NCBI GenBank assembly: GCA_000320545.1
Contig: ADNK01002265.1
Coordinates: 1-64,000, forward strand
Reading direction: 5' to 3'
DNA: 64,000 nt
Source of the DNA: Bigelowiella natans CCMP2755
Taxonomy: Eukaryota > Cercozoa > Chlorarachniophyceae
The notes under the pieces: generated by a model
Told to the model about the DNA's origin: nothing
Seen by the model: the letters and a program-made list of their open reading frames with translations, nothing else
The model's database searches: none
Shown: one piece after another, positions 13,359 to 26,325 of the stretch
Position numbering within the stretch: position 1 is the first letter of the stretch
Layout of the letters: each line of letters begins with the position of its first letter
Program-made: the position numbers and the translations under genes

Positions 13359-13969
13359 CAAATATATTACATTAGGTTCCACTCTCCAAGGATGAATCCG
13401 ACATCGAATCGTGTGAGGTATGTATCCGTATGTGTATATTATATATACCCTAATCTAAATCAGGAGAATACATCTTCATCGGTCAATTATGTGTATAATT
13501 TACAATTCTACTTGTATGATGATGATGATGATGATGATTATGATGAAAACATAGGTTTGCCAAGTCACTGAATTAGTAGATGGAGGATTGCAGCTCACAC
13601 GGCTCGATGGTAAATTAATTAGCTATAACATCAATTAATTATGTGCTCAATGAGGAGGAGAAAAACGATGTTTTAATAGCTATCATAAAATAATAAAATC
13701 AATGAGGATGATGATGATGCTGCTGCTGCTGCTGTTGCTGCTTTAATATCTTCTTACCATGTTTTTGGAAACTACTGACTAGTTGCAATTGTTATTGTTA
13801 TTATTATTACTAATACACAATTACATATTAGGAACACGTCTTTTGCTACCTCCATATGCTGTAGCACCTGCTTCAGAAGGTTATGATGATGATGGTGATG
13901 ATGATGATGATGATAATACTTTGTGAATATTATTGTTGGGTTATGATATGCACATGTGAAGTAGTAGTT

Positions 13970-14005
<36 letters not shown>

Positions 14006-14104
14006 TCATCGTTTTTGATCATTGTTTGTTTTCAATGAAGTTATCATCTTTCATTTGGTTGTACCACCACCTAGGTAGTCATGTGTCTTAGCATTGATTT
14101 TTAC

Positions 14105-14148
<44 letters not shown>

Positions 14149-14381
14149 ATTCATTGGTGTATTCTTTCTTGTCTCCTCTTTCTGTTGATACACAAATGAT
14201 GTATAGATCTTTCAATCGCTGCTCAGATGAATTGGGCAGCTAAGAGAGGGTGAATATTTGTTGTTTCGTATGCAGAGAGAATGTGTAAGTATTAGTAGAA
14301 ATGTATCCATACTATGTCAATGGTGATGTGTAAGTAGTACTACAAATCTATCCATACTCTACCAATGATCACGACAATAAT

Positions 14382-14415
<34 letters not shown>

Positions 14416-15161
14416 TTTTACTGCTACAACTTACTAATTTCTCACGCACAAACAAGAAGAAAATCATCAGTGCAAACAACAACAACAACAACAATCAACA
14501 TCATCCATACTTCTGTCTATCGTCGTGATCATTGGTGCATGAATGGATTACGAATGCATGCTATTAATATTATACTCATTATTATTTATTATTGGTATTA
14601 TCTAGGGATATTGGGTCAGTAGAGCAATGTTTAAGGGCTGGGGTTCCTACTGATGCAAAGTCAACGTATCATGGAACGCCTCTCCATTTAGCTGCAGAAG
14701 GGTATTATTAACCCTTATCCCTTACAATTCATACGATCAACGAGAGAGTAGTGATATATGAGAAATAATTGTGTGTCAGCTTCGCATTGTACCAGCAGTA
14801 TGATTATCATTATTATTAGAAATTCCAGCTCTCGTATTATTAGCGACTTAGTAGTGAGAGCTTGATTAGTGACGATGTATCATATCACGAGCATTATCTC
14901 GTCATCAAGCAGTAGATTTCACGAATCCTACAATAATAATTTATTTTTATTTTTTTGAGTATCATCTATATATTATGATACTCACATATTATATTAATTT
15001 ACTATTTATTGTTGTCAGTGGATATGTGGCCATTATACGATTGCTACTGAGTTATGGTGCAAATCCAAACGCTTTAGATGGTATTATAGTCCTTGTACAA
15101 TAATCATGATGATGATGATGATGATGATGATGCATGATAAAACCGACTAGAAGTACTACTG

Positions 15162-15192
<31 letters not shown>

Positions 15193-18010
15193 ACATATGC
15201 TGCTGTCTACCTTACCACCCACTACTATTGGTATTGAGAACAACTATCTATTCTAAACAACAACAACAGCAACTACTACCACAACAATTTAGTACTAACA
15301 TTTGATATTATTCACTGCAGCAACAACAACAATTTAACTAATAGCATTTGATATTACTCACAGCAGCAACAACAACAACAAATACATATTATTCACACCA
15401 ACAACAACAATTTAACTAATAGCATTTAATATTACTCACAGCAGCAACGACAACAACAAATACATATTATTCACTGCAGCAACAACAACAATTTAACTAA
15501 TAGCATTTAATATTACTCACAGCAGCAACAACAACAACAAATACATATATCGGTCTAGGTACTCGAAGCAGTCCTCTGCACCTTGCTGCTTGTTACGGTA
15601 AATCATGCTCAACAGTAGTAGCGAATATTAACAACAACAACAACAACAACAACACCGATAAGTGCAGAATAAAGAACGCTGTTTATGAATAATTGGGGTA
15701 GTGATACTTAAATAGATGAGTAAGTAATGGATAATTCGATTATTATACGACAAATCCGTACTATAATGATAAGAATAACAAACACCACAGGGAACACAGA
15801 GGCCATATCGTTGCTGGTACATAGTGGTGCAAAAATAGACTCTATAGAACCAGGTACTACTACTACTACTATTACTACTACTACTACTACTTTCATCATC
15901 ATTATCATATTATCACTATCATCATTATCATCAACCATCACTATTAACTAGGATGGAATCCTCTACATATGCAATGCATGAATAACATGATCACTATCAC
16001 TAATAACTAGGATGGACTCCTCTACATGGTGCTACAAACAATCGTCATCTTGCTGCAGTATCAAGATTGGTTGGCCTTGGTGCTTCCCTGGAACTACCTA
16101 CCCTCCGTAATGAAAGTGCTTTAGAAATTGCAAAAAGAATCAGGGATGCGGACATTCAAAACCTTTTAATTCAGGTATGCTTGCAAATAGTTGCAAATAG
16201 TAGTAACTGTCTACATGACTATGGTGAGCGTGAGTGCTTTTACGATGATACAAGCAGCAACCGTTGTTCTTCTATTATAACGATGATGATGATAATATAT
16301 TCAACAACCATTTGCAGATTATGGATAACTCTCCCAACAGCAGCAGCAGCACCACCACCACTGGTATAAATGCTGCTGATGCTGGTACGACTACCACTAC
16401 TACTACTACTACTACTGGTATTGGTGGCAAGGAGGATAAAGCAGTTGGCCTATTGATTGAATCAACACCAAAGATCGAAGAAGCAACACCTTCTTACACT
16501 ACTACTACTACTAATGATACAATTGCTGATGAGCATCCAACAGTAGTAGTACAACACGATGACTATAGTATGGAAGAATCCAACAAACATCAGAATAACG
16601 AATATGATGTAGTAAGTACTGATAATTTTGAGCAAGAGATAGACCGCGTCGTTCAAAAAGAAGAGGAAAAAGAAGAAGAAGAAGAAGTCAACGAAGAAGG
16701 AAAATACGATGCTGAAAACATCGACGATCAGGACGAGTACATTGAAGTGAATACTGTTCAATTAGGTGGTGATACTTACTTACAATCTGTTGTATGTGGT
16801 GCTACGATGATTCTTAGCTGATTGATTCTATACGTGCTTAAATCACCACCTAATACGGTGGGATAATGTCATCCTACTTTTCCCCATCATCATTTGTATT
16901 AAACTACTGATTAATGTTGTAATCATCAAAGATGAGGAGGAAGCAGTAGCGAATGATAGGAACGAACAACAACTTGAGATAAGGTTGGTGATTAGACAAC
17001 TAATCGAGGATGATTATTATCATCACTTACGTATCATTTTGTTGAGTATTCCTAACATGTAGCTGCTTATCTATTCACCCTAATGTTTTTATTGCTTCTT
17101 TCTTTATCCCTCTCGATGATATATCATAGTAACTTAAAAGAGAGAAGAAAGGAAGAATGCTATTCTTCTTCTTCTTCTTTTCCTTCCCATTCATCTTCGT
17201 TGGGAGGAAAAGAATTAGTAGAAGATTATGATGCAAAACAGCAGCAGCAGCACCAGAATACTCTCATTCATACCAAAGTCAATCTGAAGTCTAAGACCAA
17301 TATCAAAAAGAACAAAAAGTCCCTTAGGAGATCCTCTGTGGGCCAGCTGCCAGTTTCATCATCATCTCCTTCTCCTTCTTCTTCTTCTTCTTCTTCTTCT
17401 TCTTCTTCTACATTATCATCATCACCATCTCCAAACGCAACAACAACAACAACAACAACAAGAACAAGTAATTTTACGACTGGTGGTACTGCAGCACATG
17501 ATGATGATCACGTGGAAATAGCATGTGCCTCTCCGACGATGAAAGCAGCAGCAAAATACTATACTAAGGAAGAGGGAGAAGAAGAAAAAGAAGAAGAAGG
17601 TGATACACAAAGAGAAGGAGGAGGAGGGGGAGGGGATATTTACGACGAAGGAGAAGACAAGAGGAGCTGGATTCAACAGCAGCAGCATAATGACGAAGGA
17701 GAAGACAAGAGGACCTGGATTCAACAGCAGCAGCATAATGACTTTAGGCAGGTGGCATCATCATCATCATCATCATCATCTTCATCATCATTATTATCAT
17801 CAGCTATAGCAGCAGCAGAAGCTACTACTACTACTACAGCTGTTGGTACTGTACCTGATAGCACGACCAGTTCTACTAGTAATAGTGCTGTAAGTTTCTT
17901 CAGCAGTTGTTGTAGGAAATTACTATTTCCAATGATTGGAAAAGAAGAAGTAGAAGTAGAAGTAGAAGAAGAGTGTGAGGATGGTTCCACTGCTACGACT
18001 TCTTCTCCTT

Positions 18011-18042
<32 letters not shown>

Positions 18043-21000
18043 GCTACTACCAAGGGAATGTTCAAGACAAAATCAGAGGAAATACCTACTATTACTACTA
18101 CTACTACTACTACTACTACCAAAGCAGCAATGATGAAAAAGCCATTATTAGCATCTACTAGCTCTGCAACAACAATGGTAAGAAATAAGGGGGGGGGGCA
18201 GCTAAAGACGATGATGAAGGACAGCAGCACCATTAATTCTGCTACTACTGCTACTACAGGTAGTGTGTATATTATCTTGCTAGTAATAGTACTAGTTAAC
18301 TTACCACAAGATGGATGGATGGATGGATGGATGGATGGATGGATGCTGCTTCTGCTACTACTACTACTGATGCTGCTGCTGTTTTGTTTGACACAATAAC
18401 CACACACTAAACGCATATAATGCATTGACAGAATGTCTAATGATCCAGATGATGAATCAGATAATGATGATAATGATGATGATGATAGAGCTACTATTAC
18501 TACTATTACTACTACTACTAGCATTAGTAGTCCCGTTATTTAGTAGTAGTGAATACTAAAGCTGGCGTACATTAAACGCATCATCATCATTACCACCATC
18601 ATGATCATCATCAAAATTTCAATCGTGCATTGCAATACCTATATCATCATCATTATCATCATCATCATCATCATCTAAGTTTCCATGATCATCAATCAAC
18701 CTGGTAGTAATTTGTAAATAGCAAATATGATATATTATTTAGGTTGCTAATCATCCATGTACTCATCAGTTTTTTTGTTTGTTCTATTTCATATACACTT
18801 TGGAAGTAGTAGGTTTGGGAGGAGATGAAGAAGATAACCGTGCGTTTGTCCATGGAACTCCACTCTATAAGAAATATGTCAGAAGAAGAAGAAGGACTGC
18901 TACTTCCAAAGATGATGATGATGATGATGATGACAAATACGAAGGGGAAAGCTATTACGATCTTGGTGATATACACTATGATGAGGTAGTGCTTACTGGC
19001 CAAGATAACATGGTTCTTAACTCAAAGCTCCTCATGAGGTATATAACACTATCATCATAATCATCATCATCATCATCATCATCATCCACCATGATTACTC
19101 GTTATTAGGTACTGGAATCAATGGTATCTGCAAAACAAAACACGTCTCTTGAGGTGGTGTTATAATAATAGCAGCAACAATAATAAATGATGATAATGTG
19201 TAGTATTACATGTTAGTAGTAGTAGTAGTATTGATAGTAGTATAGCAGTGTCTATGATTAACATCATTCTCATTCACATATAAGACAATATAAATAGAAG
19301 AAGAAGCGCTATTTATTCCAAATCTATTAAAACTAACAGATTCATATCTTTTCCCCGTCGCTAATCTCCTCTCACTCCACTATAAAACTTTCTCTCTGCG
19401 TCTTTCTCTCTTTTACCACCTACCTTCTCCTTACCCCCCCCCCCTCCCCACCCCTCTATCATTCTTCTTGATCTTTATCTCTATGCCTCTCCCTCTTATC
19501 AGTTGGGAGACTCGAGCTCCAGCTAACCTTACAAACGAAGAGATGGATCGTTTGACCAAACAACTTGAATTCTATTTTTCGGCCCAAAACTTATATCTGG
19601 ATGTGTACATGCTGGAAAATATGGACGCAGAGGTACTGCTAGCTACTACTACTACTAGTACTAATATTTTGTTATTGATGATAAACGATCATAATAGATG
19701 GTGGTGAAATAATGATATTAATGATTATTGCCACCCTGAAAGGATTCTAAAGGTGATAAATAAGAGCAGTATTGAAGATGATATCAATGAATAGTATGAT
19801 AGTACTCATATGCCGGCTTTAATTGTAGAAATACCATACTGATAATTGTTTCAAGTTCTATTCTTTGTTTTGAAGAAGAGAGGTTATGTTAGATAAATGG
19901 TATGCAGTACATATTACTACTACTACTACTACTAATTGTGTGTTATTATTATGCTTGCATGACGAGTCATGATGATATAATAATACTGCAACTACAACTA
20001 CTGCTGCGTATTTATAAGTAATCATGGTCTAACGAGTATTATAGGTTATCGTTGAATAGTTGTAGTACCGTTAAGTAATGAAATAATGCCCCATTATCAT
20101 CAATCGATCATGATGTCGGTTACTACCTGCCTCCTCCCCCTCCCCCCCCACCTTAGGGTTGGTTTCCAATACGACTGCTGCACAACTTCCAGCGTGTAGC
20201 ACGGTTCAAAGCCAATTCAAAGCAAGTAATTTTTCAGTGTGGGGGCAAAGCACATGACTCCTCTCCCTCTTTCTTTCTCTCTATAAATATAAATATTCTA
20301 ATCTATTCTTTTGTCTTCAAAATAGTCATTAAGCTCAGCAGTGTTAATCAGAGATTGCAATCAATTGCTATTCAATTACTACTGCTACTACTACTAGCAC
20401 TATTACAATATATGCAACAACACTGCCACCACTAATACAATATATGCCAACAAAGCACATCAGATAAAATGTTTGTAAGCAGCAGCTGTGATTAGTTCTC
20501 TTTGTTGCTTGGCTACCTTTCTCCATATTCTATTGTTATATCTCTCTCTAATACATATAGCTATTGGAGGCCATCAGCCGTTCCGACGACTTAGTTGTCA
20601 CAGAGGACCTCAAGTTTATAAGACGCTTTTCGCCGCTGAATAAAACTCACCTGCATCTTAGATTAGCAAGGTAGCGGCAGCGTTATAGCAAAAAGTTAAG
20701 TAGTAAGTACCATTTATGATGGATTACGATGATGCTGTGCTCTGTGATAGTTGTCCTCTTCATAAAATAGAGAATGAAGGAGGAGAGAGAAGAAGTAGCA
20801 GGAGAAACAACAACAACAATAATAATAATAATAATAATGATGAGTCGAGTTGTGACATATCCATAAAACTCTCAATTCATTCTATACCTTTGTTATGATG
20901 ATAATCATTATTATTGCCATACCCCCATCATCATCATTGTCATTGTTCGGTTTAACTGATCTTCTTCTGCACATTATTCTTGTTTTACTGCTGCTTGGCT

Positions 21001-24000
21001 CATGCTGCTGCTCTGTATAGGCCTATCCCCGATGAAGAGAAGGATTTCTCAAACAAGCCTGGTGGTAGTAGTAGCGGTATTAGCGGAGCTATAGCAGAAA
21101 AAGGAATAACAACAATGGAAGGGGGTGGGAGATTCACCAGAAAAAGCCATACCGATGATTGCGAAGAAGGAAGAACAGCTGAAAATGAAAAAACAAAGAA
21201 GTAGAAGAAGATGATGAAGAAGACGATGAAGAATCTTTATATATCCGTGAGATGGTGGATGCGGAAGAATTCGTTCCAACTGCACATGGAATACCTTCTT
21301 TATTTCTCCAAAATCTGCCATCCAATATAAGAGAAAGGAGTGTTGCAGCGGTGACAAAAATAACATATTAATAATAATGTTAATGATGTTAATGATGTTA
21401 ATGATGATGATGATGATGATGATGATGGATTTCTAATAGTGATGATAATGCTGCTTCGTAACAAGAAGAGAGGCTGTGTAAAATAACATTTATATAGGGT
21501 TATTTATTAGAAGGACGACGTTGTGTTGCATTGTATTGTGTTGCTTAGCTAAGACTTAAATTGCTACAGTAGTAATAATAGCTTTTCATGACAGGATGAT
21601 ATAATACGCAATTACATTCATCTCATTGTCTTACAAATGTCATCAAGAATATGCTATCATCATCCACGATATGAACCATCATCTGATAATCATCGTTGGT
21701 TTTAATGATGATTTCGTCTGCTTCTTACAAAACAGGGACTTCTTACCATGTCTCCTAAGTTCTTCAAACGCATTAACATCACATCGCTACCATTTGGATT
21801 GAAGTTTAATGAAGGAACGAAGGTGATAAGAGAGGTGCGACAAGGATCCCATGCAGATAAAGCCGGACTTAGACCTGGATGGGTGCTTCATGCAGTTAAC
21901 GATAACGAAGTCTTTAACTTCAATTGGGAATGGTATAGTCAACCGAACAACAATTATAGAGGAGGATAAGATGAGATCATGATGATGATGATGATGGTGT
22001 TTCTGCATAAATAAGGACAATAATATAGTGCAATATCGTCACATTATATAAATGTTTTAACTGCAAACTGTGAATAGTTTTATAAATCTCTTCATTTTGA
22101 TTGTTTTTATACTTGTTTCTGTTGATCTTTGCCCCTCTTTCTTCTAAATCGATGGATGGTTGCTGCTGCTGCTGTTGTGTCTTTAATAATATCAGGGAAT
22201 ATGACAATGCAGCGTTAGCTCATTCAATAGATACGAGCCGTGAAAGTCGTTGTCCATTCTCTCTCACCTTTCGTATGCCGGATGTAGGCAACGAGTTTGA
22301 GTAATAAATAGTGGATGACATGACAAGCATGTGTGTGTGTTTTTGTGTGTGTGTGTGTGTGTGTGTTCAAGAACAGCTTATCACTGTTGCTAAGCATCAC
22401 GAATGTCATTCTACGATTTTGGGATATGATCATGACCACAGTTCCATTTTCTTTATTTTTGATATTAATTGAATGGATGATGCTAATTTGTGAAATCTTA
22501 CCTTACATACACCGCATTTGTGTTTAATTTAGGTTATATTTACTTTTGGTTTTTAATCTCTTGTTGACCTTCATAAGGAATGATATATGATTATTGGTGT
22601 CATAATGCATGCAGATATGAGCGTCGAGTAGATCCAGAAGAGCAACGTCCTATGATTCTCAACGAGTTTATTAAAAAGTACAAGGAAACTTCAACTTGGG
22701 AGAAATCGGATCATTACGATTTTGTAAGGAGTTCATACCATGTCATTGATGATAATTATAAGCGAATTGAAATGCTATGTAATGATGGCAAAGCCAGAGA
22801 TAATGATAAAGATAATGATAATGATGATGATGACGATGATAATGATGAGGTTGGTATATGAGCTTCTCAAGTGTATTGTTGTGTCTATTCATATGTCTAC
22901 TGCTAATCTGTGTTTTTGCGTGTGTGGAAGCAAAGTTACGAATTATAGTATATGTGTGATTATGTTATTGGTGACGGCAAAGTTGCGAATGATAGGATAT
23001 GTGTGATTATGTAAAAGTATATTTGTGATTATGTAATGATGATAGCACCGCAGGATAATAGTGCTAGTGTGATGACATGGATACTACTAATAATAGTAAT
23101 AATAAGAATTATAATAGAATAACTCATCGATATGCTGTTTCATGATGATGATGATGATGATTATAAAGATGATGACGATGATGGAGGGAATCAAGAAGAA
23201 TTTTCACAATCATTATCATTTTCACAATCAGTTTTTCTCGTTTGGCTTTGACATCATGATTCATTATGATTGATTGTGTATGGTGTACTTCATTTAGGTA
23301 CGGGTTGTTGATATGAGGCAATATCTGAAAGACTACTACCACACTGATGTTGAAGCTATTAATATCAGCAAACGCCTCTATGGTCTCAATGATGACAGAG
23401 GAGAGGAGGAACAAGTAGTAGAGAAACTCCCAGGAATATCATCCCCACCCCCAAAAGAACATTTCCTGAGGCCAACAGGTCGTTCGCATCGGGGATGGGG
23501 GGGAATAGGACGCATGATCTTACCTCTTGCTGATGTACACCAAGATTATTCTGCATCACCAATAAATAATAGTTGTAGCTGTAGGAGTAGTAGTTGTAGT
23601 AGTAGTAGTAGTAGTTTATAACAACAGCTCAATAGCGAGTGGTAGGTAGGTTGTTGGGCTAGTATGTTAAATGTAGTGTTGTCTATGTCAATAGTCTTAC
23701 ATTGCTTCTATGCTTTAACTCAAACGATTTCTCTTTGTGATCATTGCTCTCTCTCCCTCACCCACCTAAGGACCACCCCTTTAATTTACTTCTTGATGTC
23801 TTGTATTCGATTTTTCTTTCTTTCTTTCCTTACACGTTTTCACTACTCTATTGAACATGAAGTGATGATGATGATTAACGATGATTATGATGGTATGGTG
23901 ATAATAAGCTCAATACGAATACGTGCAAATGGAAGAAGACGGCCTTCCTACTCAATTTTCACGATTTGAGAGCGAAGCTGATAAAGATAGGTGGGAGGAA

Positions 24001-24708
24001 CGACAACGTTTTATTAAGATGATGGAACGTGGTCACTCCTCCTCTCCAAATCTTCAGCTCAATGCTCCCATGCAAGTTGGCGAAATAGGTATTATTAATA
24101 CTACTACTACTACTACTACTACTACTAATAGTAGAGATAATGATGGTGATGAAAGCATGAACAAGTAATTTTGCCGCCGTCGTTTCCTTTTTGTCGTTGC
24201 TATATATAGTAGGAATTTCATCATCATCATCATCCTTACCATCATCATCATTATCATCATCGATATACTGTGGTGATTGACCGATCAATCGATCACCACC
24301 ATACATTAGTCGTCATTCCCACGATGTTGTTGTTGTTGTTGATGTTGATGTTGTTTTCATGTAATGACTTGTTAAAACGTCGTCATCTTCTTTCTCCCTC
24401 TTGTTCTTTTTATTCATATGTAGTTGATCCTGAGGACCTTGAACTACGAATTGATCCTACCGATGGTAAACCCAAGAATCAATTCCAATTTTACGACAAG
24501 TACAAAGGCTCTCATGAGTGGTAAGTAGGATTTAATAATAATATACCTGCTATTGGTTAGGATCCTCATCTTGCAGTAATAGTAGTGTAAAGTATATGGT
24601 GAATGATAGTAAAAGCAAAATGATGATGATGATATTGATAATGATGATAGTGGGGATGATGATGATGATATCATGATAATGATGCCCCACAGCTGCTACA
24701 TGTCACAT

Positions 24709-24779
<71 letters not shown>

Positions 24780-26293
24780 TAAATAATGATAATAGTGGGG
24801 ATGATGATAATACCCATATTCGCTAGTTAGTAGGAGTCGATGAGAGCTGCTTCATGATATTAAATGATGCTTGCTATCTATGCGAATATGTTCCTATATA
24901 CCATGCTGCTATAATCAGTTCTTTCTTTTTCTTCTTCTTCTTCTTCTTCTTCTTCTTCTTCTTCTTCTTCTTTTCCTTGCTCATCAAGGCGTTCTGCTGA
25001 TGTTCATCGCGAGTATGAAGAAGGCCGAGGTGATAGGGAGCGAGCTGCTATACTCACAAATGCAGCAGTGGCAGCAGCAGCAGCGGCTAAAACAGCACCT
25101 GATTCTGAAGATGATGGAGATCATAAACCTGGTCCCTCAATTATGCACGCATCGTTCCATGGAGAAATGTGCAACAAGATTAAGGAGAAGGAGGAGAAGG
25201 AGGGAACGAATGTTGGAAGTATAGCAGCAGCAATTAATTACTACGACGAAAATAACAACAACAACGTAAAAATAGCAAAATCAGCAGGAACAGCAGAAGA
25301 AGAACAAGGGCTTCTATGGATGGGGCCTGGAATCGGCGAAAAAGAACTTCTTCCAGAGCACAAGCATTTGATGAAACAGTTAGAAAGGAAAGTGGTGATA
25401 TCAGAATATCCTAAAGAAGCAGGTGGTGATACAAGACTACTCCCAACGATGATGGTATTCTCCCAAGGGGAAAATCACAATGATGATAATCAGGAGAATG
25501 ATGGCTATGTTGCTGCTGCTGCTGCAAGTGATTACTACAACGGAAGAGGAGAAGTAGTAGACCGAGGAGGAAGAAGAAGAGACGATACAGGAAGGAATGA
25601 TGGGAACGAGTATGTAAGAACAACTATGAAGAAAGAAGGAAGATGCATTCAACGAGAAGATGAGCAAAATCTTAAACAATATAGCGGTGCAGGAACTAAG
25701 AAGAAGATTCCTCCTCTTCCTCTTCCTACCCTTCAACGACAAGTTGCACAAAGACAATGGAAGGATGATGATGATGATGATTGGGAACACCATCATCATG
25801 GACCGATGCTAGCAGCAAACAAAGGCAAGCAACATCATCAGGTATTACTATGAAACTAGAAGAGGGAAAGAGAGAGAGAGAGAGAATGAGGCTGTTGTTG
25901 GCCTGTTTTCTTGTTGATACTAGGTTGTGTAGCAGTCCTATCATCGCTATAGTTGATCATTGTCATCATCATTTAGTTCTTGTTCTGGTTGCTATCTCCG
26001 TTGTTATTTTCTCTCTTTCCTCCTTTTTTAGTTCCTTACTCGCCAAGATATTAGCACAACAAGCAACAAATATATTAAATCAAGACAACAACAAGGGGAC
26101 GATGACGATGACGACGCTCGTTTTTTCCAAAAGCTTGCAATGCATGCAAAACAAGATCTGACAGCAAGTAAGCAGCACTATTACATCATTACTTCTCTCT
26201 ACTACTATTGGTGAGAAGACCAGACTCACACTCACACACACACCCATGCACATACACATACATACACACACACCTATACACACATACACATAC

Positions 26294-26325
<32 letters not shown>

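Noticed and set aside
17721-18524. 267-codon minus-strand ORF
   Set aside because: Mirror image of the plus-strand triplet-repeat exons (poly-V, poly-S); no splice or motif support.
18431-18541. Asp-rich plus-strand reading starting MSNDPDDESDN
   Set aside because: Its phase does not fit the preceding exon; splicing from about 18257 directly to 18807 keeps phase.
21062-21210. Apparent frameshift in the giant gene, where the frame meets TAG at 21202 after an A-run (21188-21193) while a good acidic reading continues in another frame
   Set aside because: An intron from GTGGTAG at about 21062 to the acceptor gaagtag ending at 21204 restores the frame in the right phase, so no indel is needed.
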